A stretch of DNA of 64,000 nt from the NCBI RefSeq assembly GCF_001507535.1, contig NZ_LQBN01000001.1, positions 124,001 through 188,000 on the forward strand, in the 5' to 3' direction. Position numbers and translations under genes: made by a program. Numbering within the stretch: position 1 is the stretch's first letter; each line of letters begins with the position of its first letter. Under the pieces are notes generated by a model. The model was not told where the DNA came from. It saw only the letters and a list, made by a program, of their open reading frames with translations, and made no database searches. This stretch comes from Thiomicrospira sp. WB1. GTDB lineage: Bacteria > Pseudomonadota > Gammaproteobacteria > Thiomicrospirales > Thiomicrospiraceae. Below, one piece after another: positions 26,373-34,753 of the stretch.

Positions 26373-28290
26373 GTGGCTGGTTGTCGGTTCGCCAGAGGGC
26401 GACGACGCTGGAGCGCGCCAGCCGGCCATCCGGAAAGGTGGACCCCCCTTTTTCGCCCGGGTGTTGAATGCCGACAAAGAGCGTTTTTTTATCATGGCTC
26501 CAGGTCAGGCCCGTGATTTCACAGCCTTTGGGTCCCACCATAAAACGACGGATGTCACCCGTTTTGGGGTCGGCCACCAGCATCTGGTTGTTGCCCATGC
26601 CGGCAAAATCTCCCTGATTACTGGTTTTGCCATCGGTCTGAATCCAAAGTTGGCCCTGGGTGTCGAACTGCAACCCATCCGGGGCGTTAAAAAGGTTGCC
26701 CGAATGAATGTTGGGCGAGCCTGTGTTTAAGCCCTTCTCGTAGACATCTGGGTTGCCTGCCATCACGAACAGGTTCCAGTGAAATCGATTTGAGCCATGA
26801 TCCTGGTCGGCAGGCAGCCAGCGGATGATTTGGCCGTATTGGTTGGCCGCACGGGGATTGGGTCCGCCGACAGGCTGAGGGTCGCCGCCTTGGTTGGGCT
26901 TTACCCCTCGGTTTTTATTGTTGGTCAAGGCACAGTAAGCTTGAGGCTGATGCGGGTGAACAGCCACCCATTCAGGGCGATCCATGGTGGTCGCATGGAC
27001 GCTTGAGGCCGCCTGTCGGGTATGGATACAAATTTCCGCCTGACTCATTCCGGTTGTCGCGGGGGTCAACGCACGCCATTCACCTGAACCATCTTCATGG
27101 AATTTTGCGGCATACAGTGTGCCGTTGTTCATCAGGTCATCCGTATCCGCACCGGGTTCGTAGGCATTGTCAGAGACATACCGGTACAAGAACTCTCCCC
27201 TTTCATCATCTCCCAAATAGATGACGATCTGGCCGTTTTGGGCCAATGTCACTTCGGCATTTTCGTGTTTGAATCGGCCCAGTGCCGTGCGTTTTTTGGG
27301 CTTTGCATCGGGTTGGGTGGGATCAATCTCGACCACGTAGCCGGATCGATTGGGTTCATTGGGGTTTTTTGCCAGATCAAACCGTTCATCGAAATGTCCC
27401 CAGGCATAGCCTCGATCCTGGTGGGAAAGCCCGTAGCGTTTCAAGGCATCGGGCACGACCCAGTGCGGATCGCTGGCGGAATAAAACCCATTAAAATTTT
27501 CTTCGCAGGTCAGGTAGGTGCCCCAGGGCGTGCGACCACTGCCACAGTTGGCCCAGGTGCCATAAGCTTCAATGCCTTTGGGGTCCTGTTGGGTTTTCAT
27601 TAACGGGTGCCCTCTCGCGGGGCCCGTGATTTCGATGGGGGTGTGTGCGGTGATTTTACGATTAAAGGGTGAATCCACGACCCGTTGCCACCCCTGTTCG
27701 CTCGCTTCAATTTCAACGATGCTGACACCGACCGCTTTTTGCGCCTTGATCACATCGTCTTGATCCATCGGCAGGTGATTGGGGCGATTGCGATAAAAGG
27801 AAGCAAAGTTAATGTATTCATTGTTGATGGCGAGCAGTTGCCTGCCCTGATGAACAAACGATTCCATGCCATCATTATTGTCACCAAACGCAAAGGCCTG
27901 AGAGTGTGCAGACGTTAACCGGTCCGGGTCAAAGCGCTCTCCTTGTGACCACAGCGGGTCGCCCCAGCTTAAAAGCGTTTTCCACTGATAACCGTGGGGA
28001 AGCGTAATGGTGTCCTCCGTATTGGCGGCCACTGGCTCAAATTCAAACGCCTGTCTGGTGTTCGCTTGAGATGGCTTTCCTTCGGGCGCTGACTCGGCCA
28101 GTGCCGAACGAGCAAACAGACCCGTTCCCAGTAACATGGCAGACCCTTTGAAAAAATCTCGTCGCGTGACCGCTTTCGCCATGATGGTTTCAAATTCGAC
28201 TTCGGCGGGAGCGGGACGAATGTACTCGTCGAATTCATCGCAACTCAAGGTGGAAAAAAACTGAGACGGATGGGGCTTATTATTTGACAT
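26365..28290 (-). CDS. phoX: PhoX-family phosphatase (DUF839), Tat-exported
   Basis: PhoX enzymes are monomeric calcium/iron-dependent alkaline phosphatases that release phosphate from phosphoesters in the periplasm. The 641-residue protein has a twin-arginine signal (TRRDFFKGS, about residues 41-49). The body contains CEENFNGFY, VEIDPTQPDAKPKKRTALGRF with KHENAEV, and DRPEWVAVHP, typical of PhoX. I chose the ATG at 28290 because the predicted -10 (GATAAT, 28319-28324) overlaps the upstream starts at 28320/28326. A Pho box lies upstream, so it is probably induced by phosphate starvation. Confidence 0.92.
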   Translation of the reverse strand: MSNNKPHPSQFFSTLSCDEFDEYIRPAPAEVEFETIMAKAVTRRDFFKGSAMLLGTGLFARSALAESAPEGKPSQANTRQAFEFEPVAANTEDTITLPHGYQWKTLLSWGDPLWSQGERFDPDRLTSAHSQAFAFGDNNDGMESFVHQGRQLLAINNEYINFASFYRNRPNHLPMDQDDVIKAQKAVGVSIVEIEASEQGWQRVVDSPFNRKITAHTPIEITGPARGHPLMKTQQDPKGIEAYGTWANCGSGRTPWGTYLTCEENFNGFYSASDPHWVVPDALKRYGLSHQDRGYAWGHFDERFDLAKNPNEPNRSGYVVEIDPTQPDAKPKKRTALGRFKHENAEVTLAQNGQIVIYLGDDERGEFLYRYVSDNAYEPGADTDDLMNNGTLYAAKFHEDGSGEWRALTPATTGMSQAEICIHTRQAASSVHATTMDRPEWVAVHPHQPQAYCALTNNKNRGVKPNQGGDPQPVGGPNPRAANQYGQIIRWLPADQDHGSNRFHWNLFVMAGNPDVYEKGLNTGSPNIHSGNLFNAPDGLQFDTQGQLWIQTDGKTSNQGDFAGMGNNQMLVADPKTGDIRRFMVGPKGCEITGLTWSHDKKTLFVGIQHPGEKGGSTFPDGRLARSSVVALWRTDNQPLG

Positions 28291-28318
28291 GGCAGGCCTG
28301 TTGTGTGTTTTTTTGGGC

Positions 28319-28324
28319 ATTATC
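28319..28324 (-). promoter_or_regulatory. phoX -10 element
   Basis: GATAAT on the minus strand, 21 bp after the two recognisable Pho box repeats. Confidence 0.5.
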
Positions 28325-28345
28325 AAAAAAATCCCTCAGTGGCGC

Positions 28346-28363
28346 ATGACATTTTCATGACAG
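28346..28363 (-). promoter_or_regulatory. Pho box (PhoB binding site) for phoX
   Basis: The minus strand reads CTGTCATGAAAATGTCAT: two 7-bp PhoB half-sites (CTGTCAT, ATGTCAT) spaced by 4 bp, matching the 11-bp-period consensus. It lies about 55 bp upstream of the phoX start. Confidence 0.75.
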
Positions 28364-28516
28364 TGCGTCAGAGACGGTGATCGAGCGCTCGCGGGCTTGG
28401 AAGGTCTTGCGGTTTGCAACTGAGTCATTCACGGGCTTTTTCTGTGAACGCCCATGCCGTCGCCTGAGAGACTGGAGTGAAATAGGAACCCAAACACGTA
28501 GGCCGGCGCTTCGCGC

Positions 28517-28522
28517 TATAAT
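28517..28522 (+). promoter_or_regulatory. -10 element of the membrane diguanylate cyclase gene
   Basis: TATAAT 32 bp before the preferred TTG start at 28554. No clear -35. Confidence 0.45.
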
Positions 28523-28553
28523 GGAAACTGGGTTAAGAATGAATGAGGTGGCT

Positions 28554-29855
28554 TTGAAACGGTCATATAAACCAATGCCCTGGGTTGTGCTGCTGGCAGG
28601 GTTGGTACTGCCCCTTTTGCTGGCGCTGATTGGGTTTCAGTTGTTTGGTCAGCAGGCCTGGCCCAATTTGCCCCTGCACGCTTTACTGGAAGGCGCGGGG
28701 GCGCTGATCAATGTCTCTCTGGGCGTTTATCTGGCCTCTCTGGTCAAGGCGCAGCAGCTGGAAAGACGTTTTTTGTGGCCCGCCTCCGGGTTTCTGGCGA
28801 TGGCGGTCATTGGCGGCTTTCACGGCAGTGTGATGCCGGGAAACACCTTTGTGGGACTGCACAGTGTCGGGGTGCTGGTCGGGGGCTTTTTGTTCAGCAT
28901 CATGGCATGGCCTGCGGCGTTTCATCAGCAGGCCTGGTTAAAACACCTGCCCTGGTTTGGATTTCTGCTGGGCTGGTTGATCAGTGCCAGCCTTTTGCTG
29001 GCAGGGCATCTTTATCCTTCCATGTTGGCGGTGGAGGGGCGCTTCAGTGAGGCTGCCATGTTGATGAACTCGCTGGGTGCACTGGGCTTTTTTATGGCCA
29101 CGGTTTATCTGGCAGGGTGTCGTCAGCGCTCGCCAGCTTATCTGATGATGGCGATTATGACATTGTTGTTTTCGGCGTCGGCGGTTCTGTTTGAATATTC
29201 GGTGCTCTGGGATTCCACCTGGTGGTTGTGGCATATCCTTCGGTTTCTGGCCCTCAGTCTGTTATTGGGGTATTTTCTTGTCTGGTTTCATCGGCTGGCG
29301 GAAAAGACGCGCTTCCAGGCCAGAGAACTGCAATCACTGGCCTATTACGATTCTCTGACAAAGTTACCAAACCGTACGCTGTTTCTGCAGTTTCTGGACA
29401 ATGCGCTGGTCGAAGCCAGACGCGAAGGCCACCGGCTGGCACTGTTGTTTATTGATCTGGATCGTTTCAAACAGGTTAATGATTCATTGGGGCATGATGT
29501 GGGGGATCAGTTGCTTTCGCAGGTCGCACAACGTTTGTCCGCAAGCCTGCGTCAGGCCGACCTGGTGGCTCGGATGGGCGGCGACGAGTTTACCGTGATT
29601 CTGCACGGGCATCAGACGCAAGCCTCGGTTGAAACCGTGGCCCACCACCTTTTGCAGACCATTGTGCCGCCTTACCAGGTGGGTGAGCACGTGATGGACA
29701 TCGGCGCCAGCCTGGGCATCGCTTTTTACCCTGATGACGCGCAAAAATTGACGGATTTGATGCGGATGGCGGACCAGGCAATGTATCGTGCCAAAACGGC
29801 AGGCGGAAATACGTTTTGTTTTTATCAACCTGAAGCCGCGGTGGCCCAAGCATGA
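28554..29855 (+). CDS. Membrane-anchored diguanylate cyclase (GGDEF)
   Basis: The 433-residue protein has an N-terminal sensor of about eight hydrophobic helices (residues 10-245, MASE-like but not assigned to a named class). The GGDEF domain follows, with LAYYDSLTKLPNR, LFIDLDRFKQVNDSLGHDVGD and an intact ARMGGDEF (about residues 337-344), so it should make cyclic-di-GMP. The start is a TTG at 28554 with TGAGG 6 bp upstream; the ATG at 28539 is too close to the predicted transcription start. Its TGA overlaps the metR ATG. Two palindrome-like copies encode QQAWPN and QQAWLK. Confidence 0.85.
   Translation: MKRSYKPMPWVVLLAGLVLPLLLALIGFQLFGQQAWPNLPLHALLEGAGALINVSLGVYLASLVKAQQLERRFLWPASGFLAMAVIGGFHGSVMPGNTFVGLHSVGVLVGGFLFSIMAWPAAFHQQAWLKHLPWFGFLLGWLISASLLLAGHLYPSMLAVEGRFSEAAMLMNSLGALGFFMATVYLAGCRQRSPAYLMMAIMTLLFSASAVLFEYSVLWDSTWWLWHILRFLALSLLLGYFLVWFHRLAEKTRFQARELQSLAYYDSLTKLPNRTLFLQFLDNALVEARREGHRLALLFIDLDRFKQVNDSLGHDVGDQLLSQVAQRLSASLRQADLVARMGGDEFTVILHGHQTQASVETVAHHLLQTIVPPYQVGEHVMDIGASLGIAFYPDDAQKLTDLMRMADQAMYRAKTAGGNTFCFYQPEAAVAQA
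28651..28662. repeat. Dispersed palindrome, degenerate copy (10/12)
   Basis: AGCAGGCCTGGC in the membrane cyclase gene, encoding QQAWP. No A-tract follows, so it may be fortuitous. Confidence 0.4.
28927..28938. repeat. Dispersed palindrome, near-exact copy (11/12)
   Basis: AGCAGGCCTGGT followed by TAAAAC, encoding QQAWLK in a loop of the membrane sensor. Confidence 0.75.
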
Positions 29856-30778
29856 TCGAGCTGCGCCATTTGAAAACCTTGGTGAGTTTGGCCAGAACGC
29901 ACTCGGTCAAACTCAGTGCCGCTGAATTGTCGATGACCCAGTCGGCGCTGTCGCATCAGCTGAAAACGCTGGAAGACCATTTGGGACAGCGCCTGTTTGA
30001 GCGTAAGACCCAGCCATTGGTCTGGACCCGGGCCGGACAGACGCTGTTGCAATTGGCCGAGGAAGTCCTACCGCGTGTGGCCAAAGCGGAACAGACCCTG
30101 GCGGCCTTGCACACAGGTGAAGCCGGACGTTTGTACATCGGGGTGGATTGCCACACGTGTTTTGATTGGCTGTTGCCGCTTTTGAGCGATTATCAGACGC
30201 GCTGGCCCAGTGTGGATCTGGATGTACGTTCGGCCCTGGGCGATGCGCCGATTCAGGCGTTGTTGAATCGTCAGGTGGATTTGTTGATCACCTCGGATCC
30301 GGTCAATTGTTCTGAAAACGCCGGGTCGTCCCGTGCGCTTCGGTTTGTGCCTCTCTTTGAATATGAGCTGGTGGTCTGTTTATCACCGGACCACCCTTTG
30401 GCCGGGCATGACTGGCTGACGCCGCAGGCTCTGGCGCAAACCACGTTGATTACGTATCCGGCCCCGACCTGGAAGCTGGATGTGTTCAGCCGTTTTCTGT
30501 TGCCGGCCAAAGTCCAGCCGTCCTCGGTGCGTTACAGTGAGCTGACGCTGATGATGTTGCAACAGGTCGATGCCGGGCGAGGGGTCTGTGTGTTGCCGCG
30601 CTGGTTGCTGGCAGAACAGACGGCCTTCTCGCATCTGGTTTTGCGACCTTTGTCCGCGACTGGGCTCTGGTCCAAATTGTATGCCGGGGTGGCAGCCGAT
30701 CAGGCTGACCAGCCTTTTGTGATCGATTTCATCGAACGGGCGGCGGATACCATGCAACCGGAAGCGCCTTCACCTTGA
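29852..30778 (+). CDS. metR: LysR-type regulator, MetR-like
   Basis: The 308-residue LysR-type regulator has an N-terminal winged helix-turn-helix (MIELRHLKTLVSLARTHSV with AAELSMTQSALSHQLKTLE) and a C-terminal effector domain. The opening and the effector pattern LLITSDP and LDVFSRFL resemble MetR, which activates methionine-synthesis genes with homocysteine as effector. No met gene is adjacent, so the specific name is inferred. The ATG overlaps the preceding cyclase stop (ATGA). Confidence 0.8.
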   Translation: MIELRHLKTLVSLARTHSVKLSAAELSMTQSALSHQLKTLEDHLGQRLFERKTQPLVWTRAGQTLLQLAEEVLPRVAKAEQTLAALHTGEAGRLYIGVDCHTCFDWLLPLLSDYQTRWPSVDLDVRSALGDAPIQALLNRQVDLLITSDPVNCSENAGSSRALRFVPLFEYELVVCLSPDHPLAGHDWLTPQALAQTTLITYPAPTWKLDVFSRFLLPAKVQPSSVRYSELTLMMLQQVDAGRGVCVLPRWLLAEQTAFSHLVLRPLSATGLWSKLYAGVAADQADQPFVIDFIERAADTMQPEAPSP

Positions 30779-30849
30779 GCCGCTTGCCTTTTTCATAAAC
30801 CTGCTCAAAACGCGTATGATGAAAGGGTTTCATAGCAAAGGAGCTCGCG

Positions 30850-31353
30850 ATGTCCCGTTTGGTTTCACTCTTTCTCTCCCTGGCGTTCTTTTTGGGGACT
30901 GCCTTCACGACGATGGTTCAGGCCGAACCCCAGAACAATGATCGGGCTTTGGCCGGGGTCGATCAGGCGACGGTTCTGTTCGATATTACCCTGTCGGATC
31001 CGGCTATGCTGTCGGCGCAGATGAATGTGATCCGAGAGACGTATCGAGATCTGGAGGCCAATGGTCTGACCCCAAAAATGGTGTTGGCGTTTCATGGCCG
31101 CAATGTGCATTTCCTGACCCGACATCTGGATACGGTACCGCTGGAAGACCTGGCTCAGGTGGAAACGTTTAATGACAACCTGAGTCAACTCATAGCGCTT
31201 GAGGGGGTGCGGGTAGAAGCCTGCGCCATAGCGATCCGTTTGTTTGGCGCGGACCGTGAGGCCATGCGCGAAGGGGTGCAGGTGGTTGGCAATACGTATA
31301 TCTCTAACATGGGTTACGACAAACAGGGGTATACGGTCATTGGGGTGCGTTAG
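30850..31353 (+). CDS. Exported DsrE-like protein
   Basis: The 167-residue protein has a signal peptide (about residues 1-25, cleavage near VQA-E) and a DsrE/DsrF-like alpha/beta domain. The latter has VLFDITLSDP, MVLAFHGRNVHFL and a single family-position cysteine in VEACAIA (about residue 125). Cytoplasmic DsrE proteins relay sulfur as persulfides. Exported forms occur in many sulfur-metabolising bacteria with unknown roles. The start is the ATG at 30850 with AAAGGAG upstream. It is monocistronic. Confidence 0.75.
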   Translation: MSRLVSLFLSLAFFLGTAFTTMVQAEPQNNDRALAGVDQATVLFDITLSDPAMLSAQMNVIRETYRDLEANGLTPKMVLAFHGRNVHFLTRHLDTVPLEDLAQVETFNDNLSQLIALEGVRVEACAIAIRLFGADREAMREGVQVVGNTYISNMGYDKQGYTVIGVR

Positions 31354-31396
31354 TCACGGATAGAACAAAGGTCGGCCCTATCGGTTGAATGCATGG

Positions 31397-31430
31397 TTGT
31401 TAAAATGTGGCAATTTGCATACAATTGTAT
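31397..31430 (+). promoter_or_regulatory. Toxin-antitoxin promoter with palindromic operator
   Basis: TTGTTA (-35, 31397-31402), a 17-bp spacer and TACAAT (-10, 31420-31425). The -10 is embedded in a perfect 12-bp palindrome ATACAATTGTAT (31419-31430), a natural operator for autorepression by the antitoxin. Confidence 0.7.
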
Positions 31431-31458
31431 TTTTATGGTTTGAAGCAGAGGATTTGTC

Positions 31459-31674
31459 ATGAGTGTATCGATTCGCATTGATGATGCGTTTTATCAGGAA
31501 GCGAAGTCTCAGGCCAAAGCCGAACTCAGATCGATTCCAAATCAAGTCGAGTACTGGGCTCGAATTGGAAAGATCGCTTTGGAAAACCCGGAATTATCCA
31601 TTGAAGCCATTCAGGCCCTTTTGGTGGCCAGACACCAGGAGGCTGAGCCCTTTGAATTCAGAGAGGGGGTATGA
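31459..31674 (+). CDS. ParD-like type II antitoxin
   Basis: The 71-residue protein begins MSVSIRIDDAFYQEAK, a ribbon-helix-helix start, and continues with RSIPNQVEYWARIGKIALENPEL, the pattern of ParD-like antitoxins (DUF3423/PF11903). It should bind its own operator and neutralise the toxin encoded next. Its stop overlaps the toxin start (ATGA), the usual coupling in such pairs. GC content around the pair looks lower than in flanking genes, consistent with acquisition by transfer. Confidence 0.85.
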   Translation: MSVSIRIDDAFYQEAKSQAKAELRSIPNQVEYWARIGKIALENPELSIEAIQALLVARHQEAEPFEFREGV

Positions 31675-31955
31675 CGGGCCCGACAAAGGTCCAGGTCTTC
31701 CAGAAACCGGCGTTTAAGCGTGTTTATAAAAAATTGCATCGCAATCAGTTGAAGGCGGTTAATAAAGCGATTCAGATGGTGGTCGAGTCCCCAGAGTTGG
31801 GGGCTGAGAAAAAAGGCGATCTAACAGGCGTTTACGTCTACAAATTTGACTGCGTCAATCAACAGTATTTACTGGCGTATGAATGGGATGAGGATTCTCG
31901 AACGTTGCTTTTGCTGGGTGTTCATGAAAACTTTTATCGTCGACTGAAAGATTGA
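31671..31955 (+). CDS. RelE/ParE superfamily toxin
   Basis: The 94-residue basic protein has the RelE/ParE fold pattern. An N-terminal helix pair (FKRVYKKLHRNQLKAVNKAIQ) is followed by a beta-sheet with GVYVYKF, YLLAYEWDE and TLLLLGVHENFYRRLK. The YEW/HENFYR ending is typical of this toxin class. Whether it is a ribosome-dependent RNase or a gyrase inhibitor cannot be decided from sequence. It overlaps the antitoxin gene by 4 bp and ends 8 bp from the convergent nnrS end. Confidence 0.85.
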   Translation: MTGPTKVQVFQKPAFKRVYKKLHRNQLKAVNKAIQMVVESPELGAEKKGDLTGVYVYKFDCVNQQYLLAYEWDEDSRTLLLLGVHENFYRRLKD

Positions 31956-31963
31956 CGACCGAC

Positions 31964-33160
31964 TTAGCGGAGTTGGTTTGGCGCAGGCAGGTTGGGTCGT
32001 GTCAGAATGGACCAATAGAGTCGGAGCAACCAGGCAAAGGCTAGAATCCACAAGGCGGCGCTGAGCGTCCACCAAATCAAAGTGTGTTGTGGCCAGAGCC
32101 CGGGCAAACCAACACGTACCAGCGCGGCGAAGGCAATGAAAACAAACACGGCGCTTAAAAACCTGGGCGGTTCGAATACATTGCGCTGGGTATGACCCAG
32201 GCTGATGCGGGCGATGATGGCCGTGCACAACAGGCCGATGCCCCCAACCGTCATGCTGTGCAGCGCCAGTGAAGTCAGCGCGGGTTGACAGGGTGTGAAC
32301 GCATAGAGGCCAAGGCCCAGAGTGATGAACGCGTAGGCCAGGTGCAGCGGCCAGAGCAGTGGTTGCGAGATGATCCCTGGATGAAACCAGTGTAAGCCCC
32401 GCTTCAGAAATACGATAAAGGCACTGAGCGCAATCACACTGGTCACCCAGTGGTCAGGCCAGAAGGTGAGGCTGGGCCAGAGGCCCAAAAAGCTGACTAA
32501 GGCACCACGGTCCAGCCCACGCCGTTCGGCAAAAGGCGCTAAATGAAGACTGCGTTCGGTGAAAAACGGCAATAATCGGCGCAGCATGGTCAGATTGATC
32601 GCCAGCACCAGAAAAAGCCCGGCCAGCAGCCAGTCATGTGCGGTCAGTCCCCAGACTTCTTTTGAGGGCGAGCATTCGGCCCAATAAAAGCCGGCTTGGA
32701 CGCCCGCCAGCAAGACAAATTTGCTGGCCAGCCCAGCCTGTGCGGTCAGTTTTTTGCGCCAGATTGGCCAGACAAACAACGCAACCAACCCCAGGTTGAA
32801 CGCCAGGTCAAACCCCACTAACCAAATCAATGGCGCGCCGCTGACCCAGCCAATACGCGCCAGTGCCCACAGCAGAAATACAAATGCCAAAGCCCCGCCG
32901 CTGGCGGTGGTCATGCGCGACCAGTTAAGCACCGCCGTGAGCAGAAATCCAGCGACGGTGGCCAGTGCATAGCCAAAGACCATTTCATGCCCATGGGCCA
33001 GAGCGTTGTTCAAACCATGTTGGGTTTCCCCGTTCATGGCCACAAGCCAGGCGGCCATGGCCAGGATGCTCACCAGCATTGCACCCATAAAAAACGGGCG
33101 AAAAGCCCGTTCCCAAAAGAAATGGCGCGGGCTGATGACAGAAAGCAGACGGTAGGGCAT
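31964..33160 (-). CDS. nnrS: NnrS family heme/copper membrane protein
   Basis: NnrS proteins have twelve helices and protect against nitrosative stress in denitrifiers and others. The 398-residue product keeps the family hallmarks FFMGAML near the start, HGHEMVFGYA (about residue 56) and HSMTVGGIGLL (about residue 283). The start is the ATG at 33160; an in-frame TTG at 33184 adds eight residues. A FNR-like site lies just upstream. It is divergent from the HPP gene. Confidence 0.92.
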   Translation of the reverse strand: MPYRLLSVISPRHFFWERAFRPFFMGAMLVSILAMAAWLVAMNGETQHGLNNALAHGHEMVFGYALATVAGFLLTAVLNWSRMTTASGGALAFVFLLWALARIGWVSGAPLIWLVGFDLAFNLGLVALFVWPIWRKKLTAQAGLASKFVLLAGVQAGFYWAECSPSKEVWGLTAHDWLLAGLFLVLAINLTMLRRLLPFFTERSLHLAPFAERRGLDRGALVSFLGLWPSLTFWPDHWVTSVIALSAFIVFLKRGLHWFHPGIISQPLLWPLHLAYAFITLGLGLYAFTPCQPALTSLALHSMTVGGIGLLCTAIIARISLGHTQRNVFEPPRFLSAVFVFIAFAALVRVGLPGLWPQHTLIWWTLSAALWILAFAWLLRLYWSILTRPNLPAPNQLR

Positions 33161-33170
33161 GGTGAACTCG

Positions 33171-33184
33171 TTGATTTTCCTCAA
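33171..33184 (-). promoter_or_regulatory. FNR/Dnr-like site upstream of nnrS
   Basis: TTGATTTTCCTCAA matches TTGAT-N4-ATCAA at 9 of 10 positions. It is only 10 bp from the nnrS ATG, unusually close for activation, so its role is doubtful. Confidence 0.35.
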
Positions 33185-33328
33185 AAAGGGTATGGTTGCA
33201 ACCTGTTTCAGCTCGGTTACACTTTTTCTCAGATTCTACGGGGATGCCCGGCACTTGTCATGCATTCCCGGTGATTCCATCCAAATCGATTGAACAGAGT
33301 TGGAACCAACCAATCAAAGGGGACGTCT

Positions 33329-34114
33329 ATGACCCAGTCAACGGAGACAGGGAAATTATTACGTCACTGGCAGCAAACCCTGGGACTTTCAGCGCCGCAG
33401 TGGACGGAAGCGCTGATCAGTGTCCTGGGCGTGGCGTTGGCAGTCAGCGTGCTTTCGTGGGGTATGTCAGTCTGGTATCCAAATGACTGGCCCTGGTTGC
33501 TGATCGCATCTTTGGGGGCCAGCAGCATCATCGTGTTTGCTTCGCCACATGCTCCTATGGCTCAGCCGTGGTCCCTGATCATGGGACAGTTATTGTCCGG
33601 TCTCAGCGGATTGGCCAGCTGGCACTGGTTTCAGGATCCTGTCTGGGCCGTTCCCGTGGGAGTAACCGGTGCGATTCTGGCGATGTTGATTTTTCAATGT
33701 CGTCATGCTCCGGGCGGGGCCACAGCGATGTATTTTGCCTCCGGCGCACCAGTGGTACAAAGCTTGGACTGGGCGTTGATTTGGGGGTATTTATTACCAG
33801 GCCTGGTGGTGTTGGCGTTGCTGGGCGTGCTTTATAATGCGCCGTTTCGGTGGCGGCGCTATCCGTTGATTTGGGGGCAAAAAGCCCTTGAGGCGCAAAC
33901 GCGTCCCTGTGACTCGGACAGGCTGTCGGACAGAGATAAAGCGTGGGCTCAACAGGAGTTGACCCATGAAGATCTGGTCTACGCGCAGTCACGCTTGCGG
34001 CATTATTTTGAAATGAATGAAGCCGAGTTTATGGCGTTGTACCGGTTAGCCAGGACGCACCACCGACAAGGCAAAGACAAACCGGTGGGCACAGAAGACA
34101 CTGACCCGGATTGA
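33329..34114 (+). CDS. HPP family membrane protein
   Basis: The 261-residue protein has four to five hydrophobic helices. It carries the HPP-family signature GASSIIVFASPHAPMAQPW (about residue 57) and HAPGGATAMYF, then a hydrophilic tail of about 90 residues. Some HPP proteins have been linked to nitrite transport, which would fit its divergence from nnrS. The start is the ATG at 33329 with AAGGGG upstream. A palindrome copy at 33796 encodes LPGLV. Confidence 0.82.
   Translation: MTQSTETGKLLRHWQQTLGLSAPQWTEALISVLGVALAVSVLSWGMSVWYPNDWPWLLIASLGASSIIVFASPHAPMAQPWSLIMGQLLSGLSGLASWHWFQDPVWAVPVGVTGAILAMLIFQCRHAPGGATAMYFASGAPVVQSLDWALIWGYLLPGLVVLALLGVLYNAPFRWRRYPLIWGQKALEAQTRPCDSDRLSDRDKAWAQQELTHEDLVYAQSRLRHYFEMNEAEFMALYRLARTHHRQGKDKPVGTEDTDPD
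33796..33807. repeat. Dispersed palindrome ACCAGGCCTGGT, copy 8
   Basis: Exact copy in the HPP gene, encoding LPGLVV in a membrane helix. The flanks are A+T-rich only on the left. Confidence 0.9.
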
Positions 34115-34124
34115 AACGGGTCAG
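34101..34124. terminator. Inverted repeat between convergent HPP and ferritin genes
   Basis: Perfect 8-bp arms CTGACCCG/CGGGTCAG with an 8-nt loop that includes the HPP stop codon. It could act as a bidirectional terminator despite lacking a T-run. Confidence 0.5.
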
Positions 34125-34138
34125 TGGTGACAAATGGC

Positions 34139-34639
34139 TTAGTGTTGTACGTTGGCCAGGTAGTTGTCCATGATGTAAAGCGCCTGGCCGGGTTCGCCGT
34201 TGAAGCCGAGGACGTTGGCTTTGTCGAGGATCTTGTCGAATAGGACTTCTTCCTCGTGTTGCTCGGCAATGAACCATTCGATGAAGTTGAAGGTGGTGTA
34301 GTCTTCGGCTTCGAAGGATTGCTTGGCGATGTTTTTGATCATGGCCGTCACTTTCAGCTCGTGGTCATGGGCGGCTTTGATCGCCTCCATCAGATTGTCA
34401 AAGTCAGCCGGTGCTTTGGGGATCTGATCGATGGTGATGGGGACACTGCACTCGGCCATGTAATCAAAAATCTTATCCATGTGAGTGCGCTCTTCCATGC
34501 TGTGTTCACGGAAAAACTTGGCCGCGCCTTCCAACCCCTGGCGTTCGCTCCAGGCGCTCAGTTGCAGGTACACATTGGACGCATAGAATTCAGCATTGAC
34601 CTGATCGTTGAGCAGTTGGGCAATATTTGCTTGAATCAT
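34139..34639 (-). CDS. ftnA: Non-heme ferritin
   Basis: The 166-residue four-helix bundle protein stores iron as a 24-mer. Ferroxidase ligands are visible in NAEFYASNVYL (Glu about 17), EERTHMDKIFDYM (Glu and His about 50-53) and EQHEEEV (about 127-133). The start is the ATG at 34639 directly after AGGAGGT; the much longer upstream frame is spurious. The promoter has good -35 and -10 boxes. It converges on the HPP gene. Confidence 0.96.
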   Translation of the reverse strand: MIQANIAQLLNDQVNAEFYASNVYLQLSAWSERQGLEGAAKFFREHSMEERTHMDKIFDYMAECSVPITIDQIPKAPADFDNLMEAIKAAHDHELKVTAMIKNIAKQSFEAEDYTTFNFIEWFIAEQHEEEVLFDKILDKANVLGFNGEPGQALYIMDNYLANVQH

Positions 34640-34679
34640 GGAACCTCCTGATACAGTTAAGAATACGGCTAACCAGTTC

Positions 34680-34708
34680 AGTATAGAAACCCCCGCGGAC
34701 AGGGTCAA
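34680..34708 (-). promoter_or_regulatory. Ferritin gene promoter
   Basis: On the minus strand, TTGACC (34708-34703) and TATACT (34685-34680) are separated by 17 bp. Confidence 0.7.
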
Positions 34709-34753
34709 GCGGCTGTGATAAGATGCCCTTTTATCGCTTTTCAGGGGCACCGT

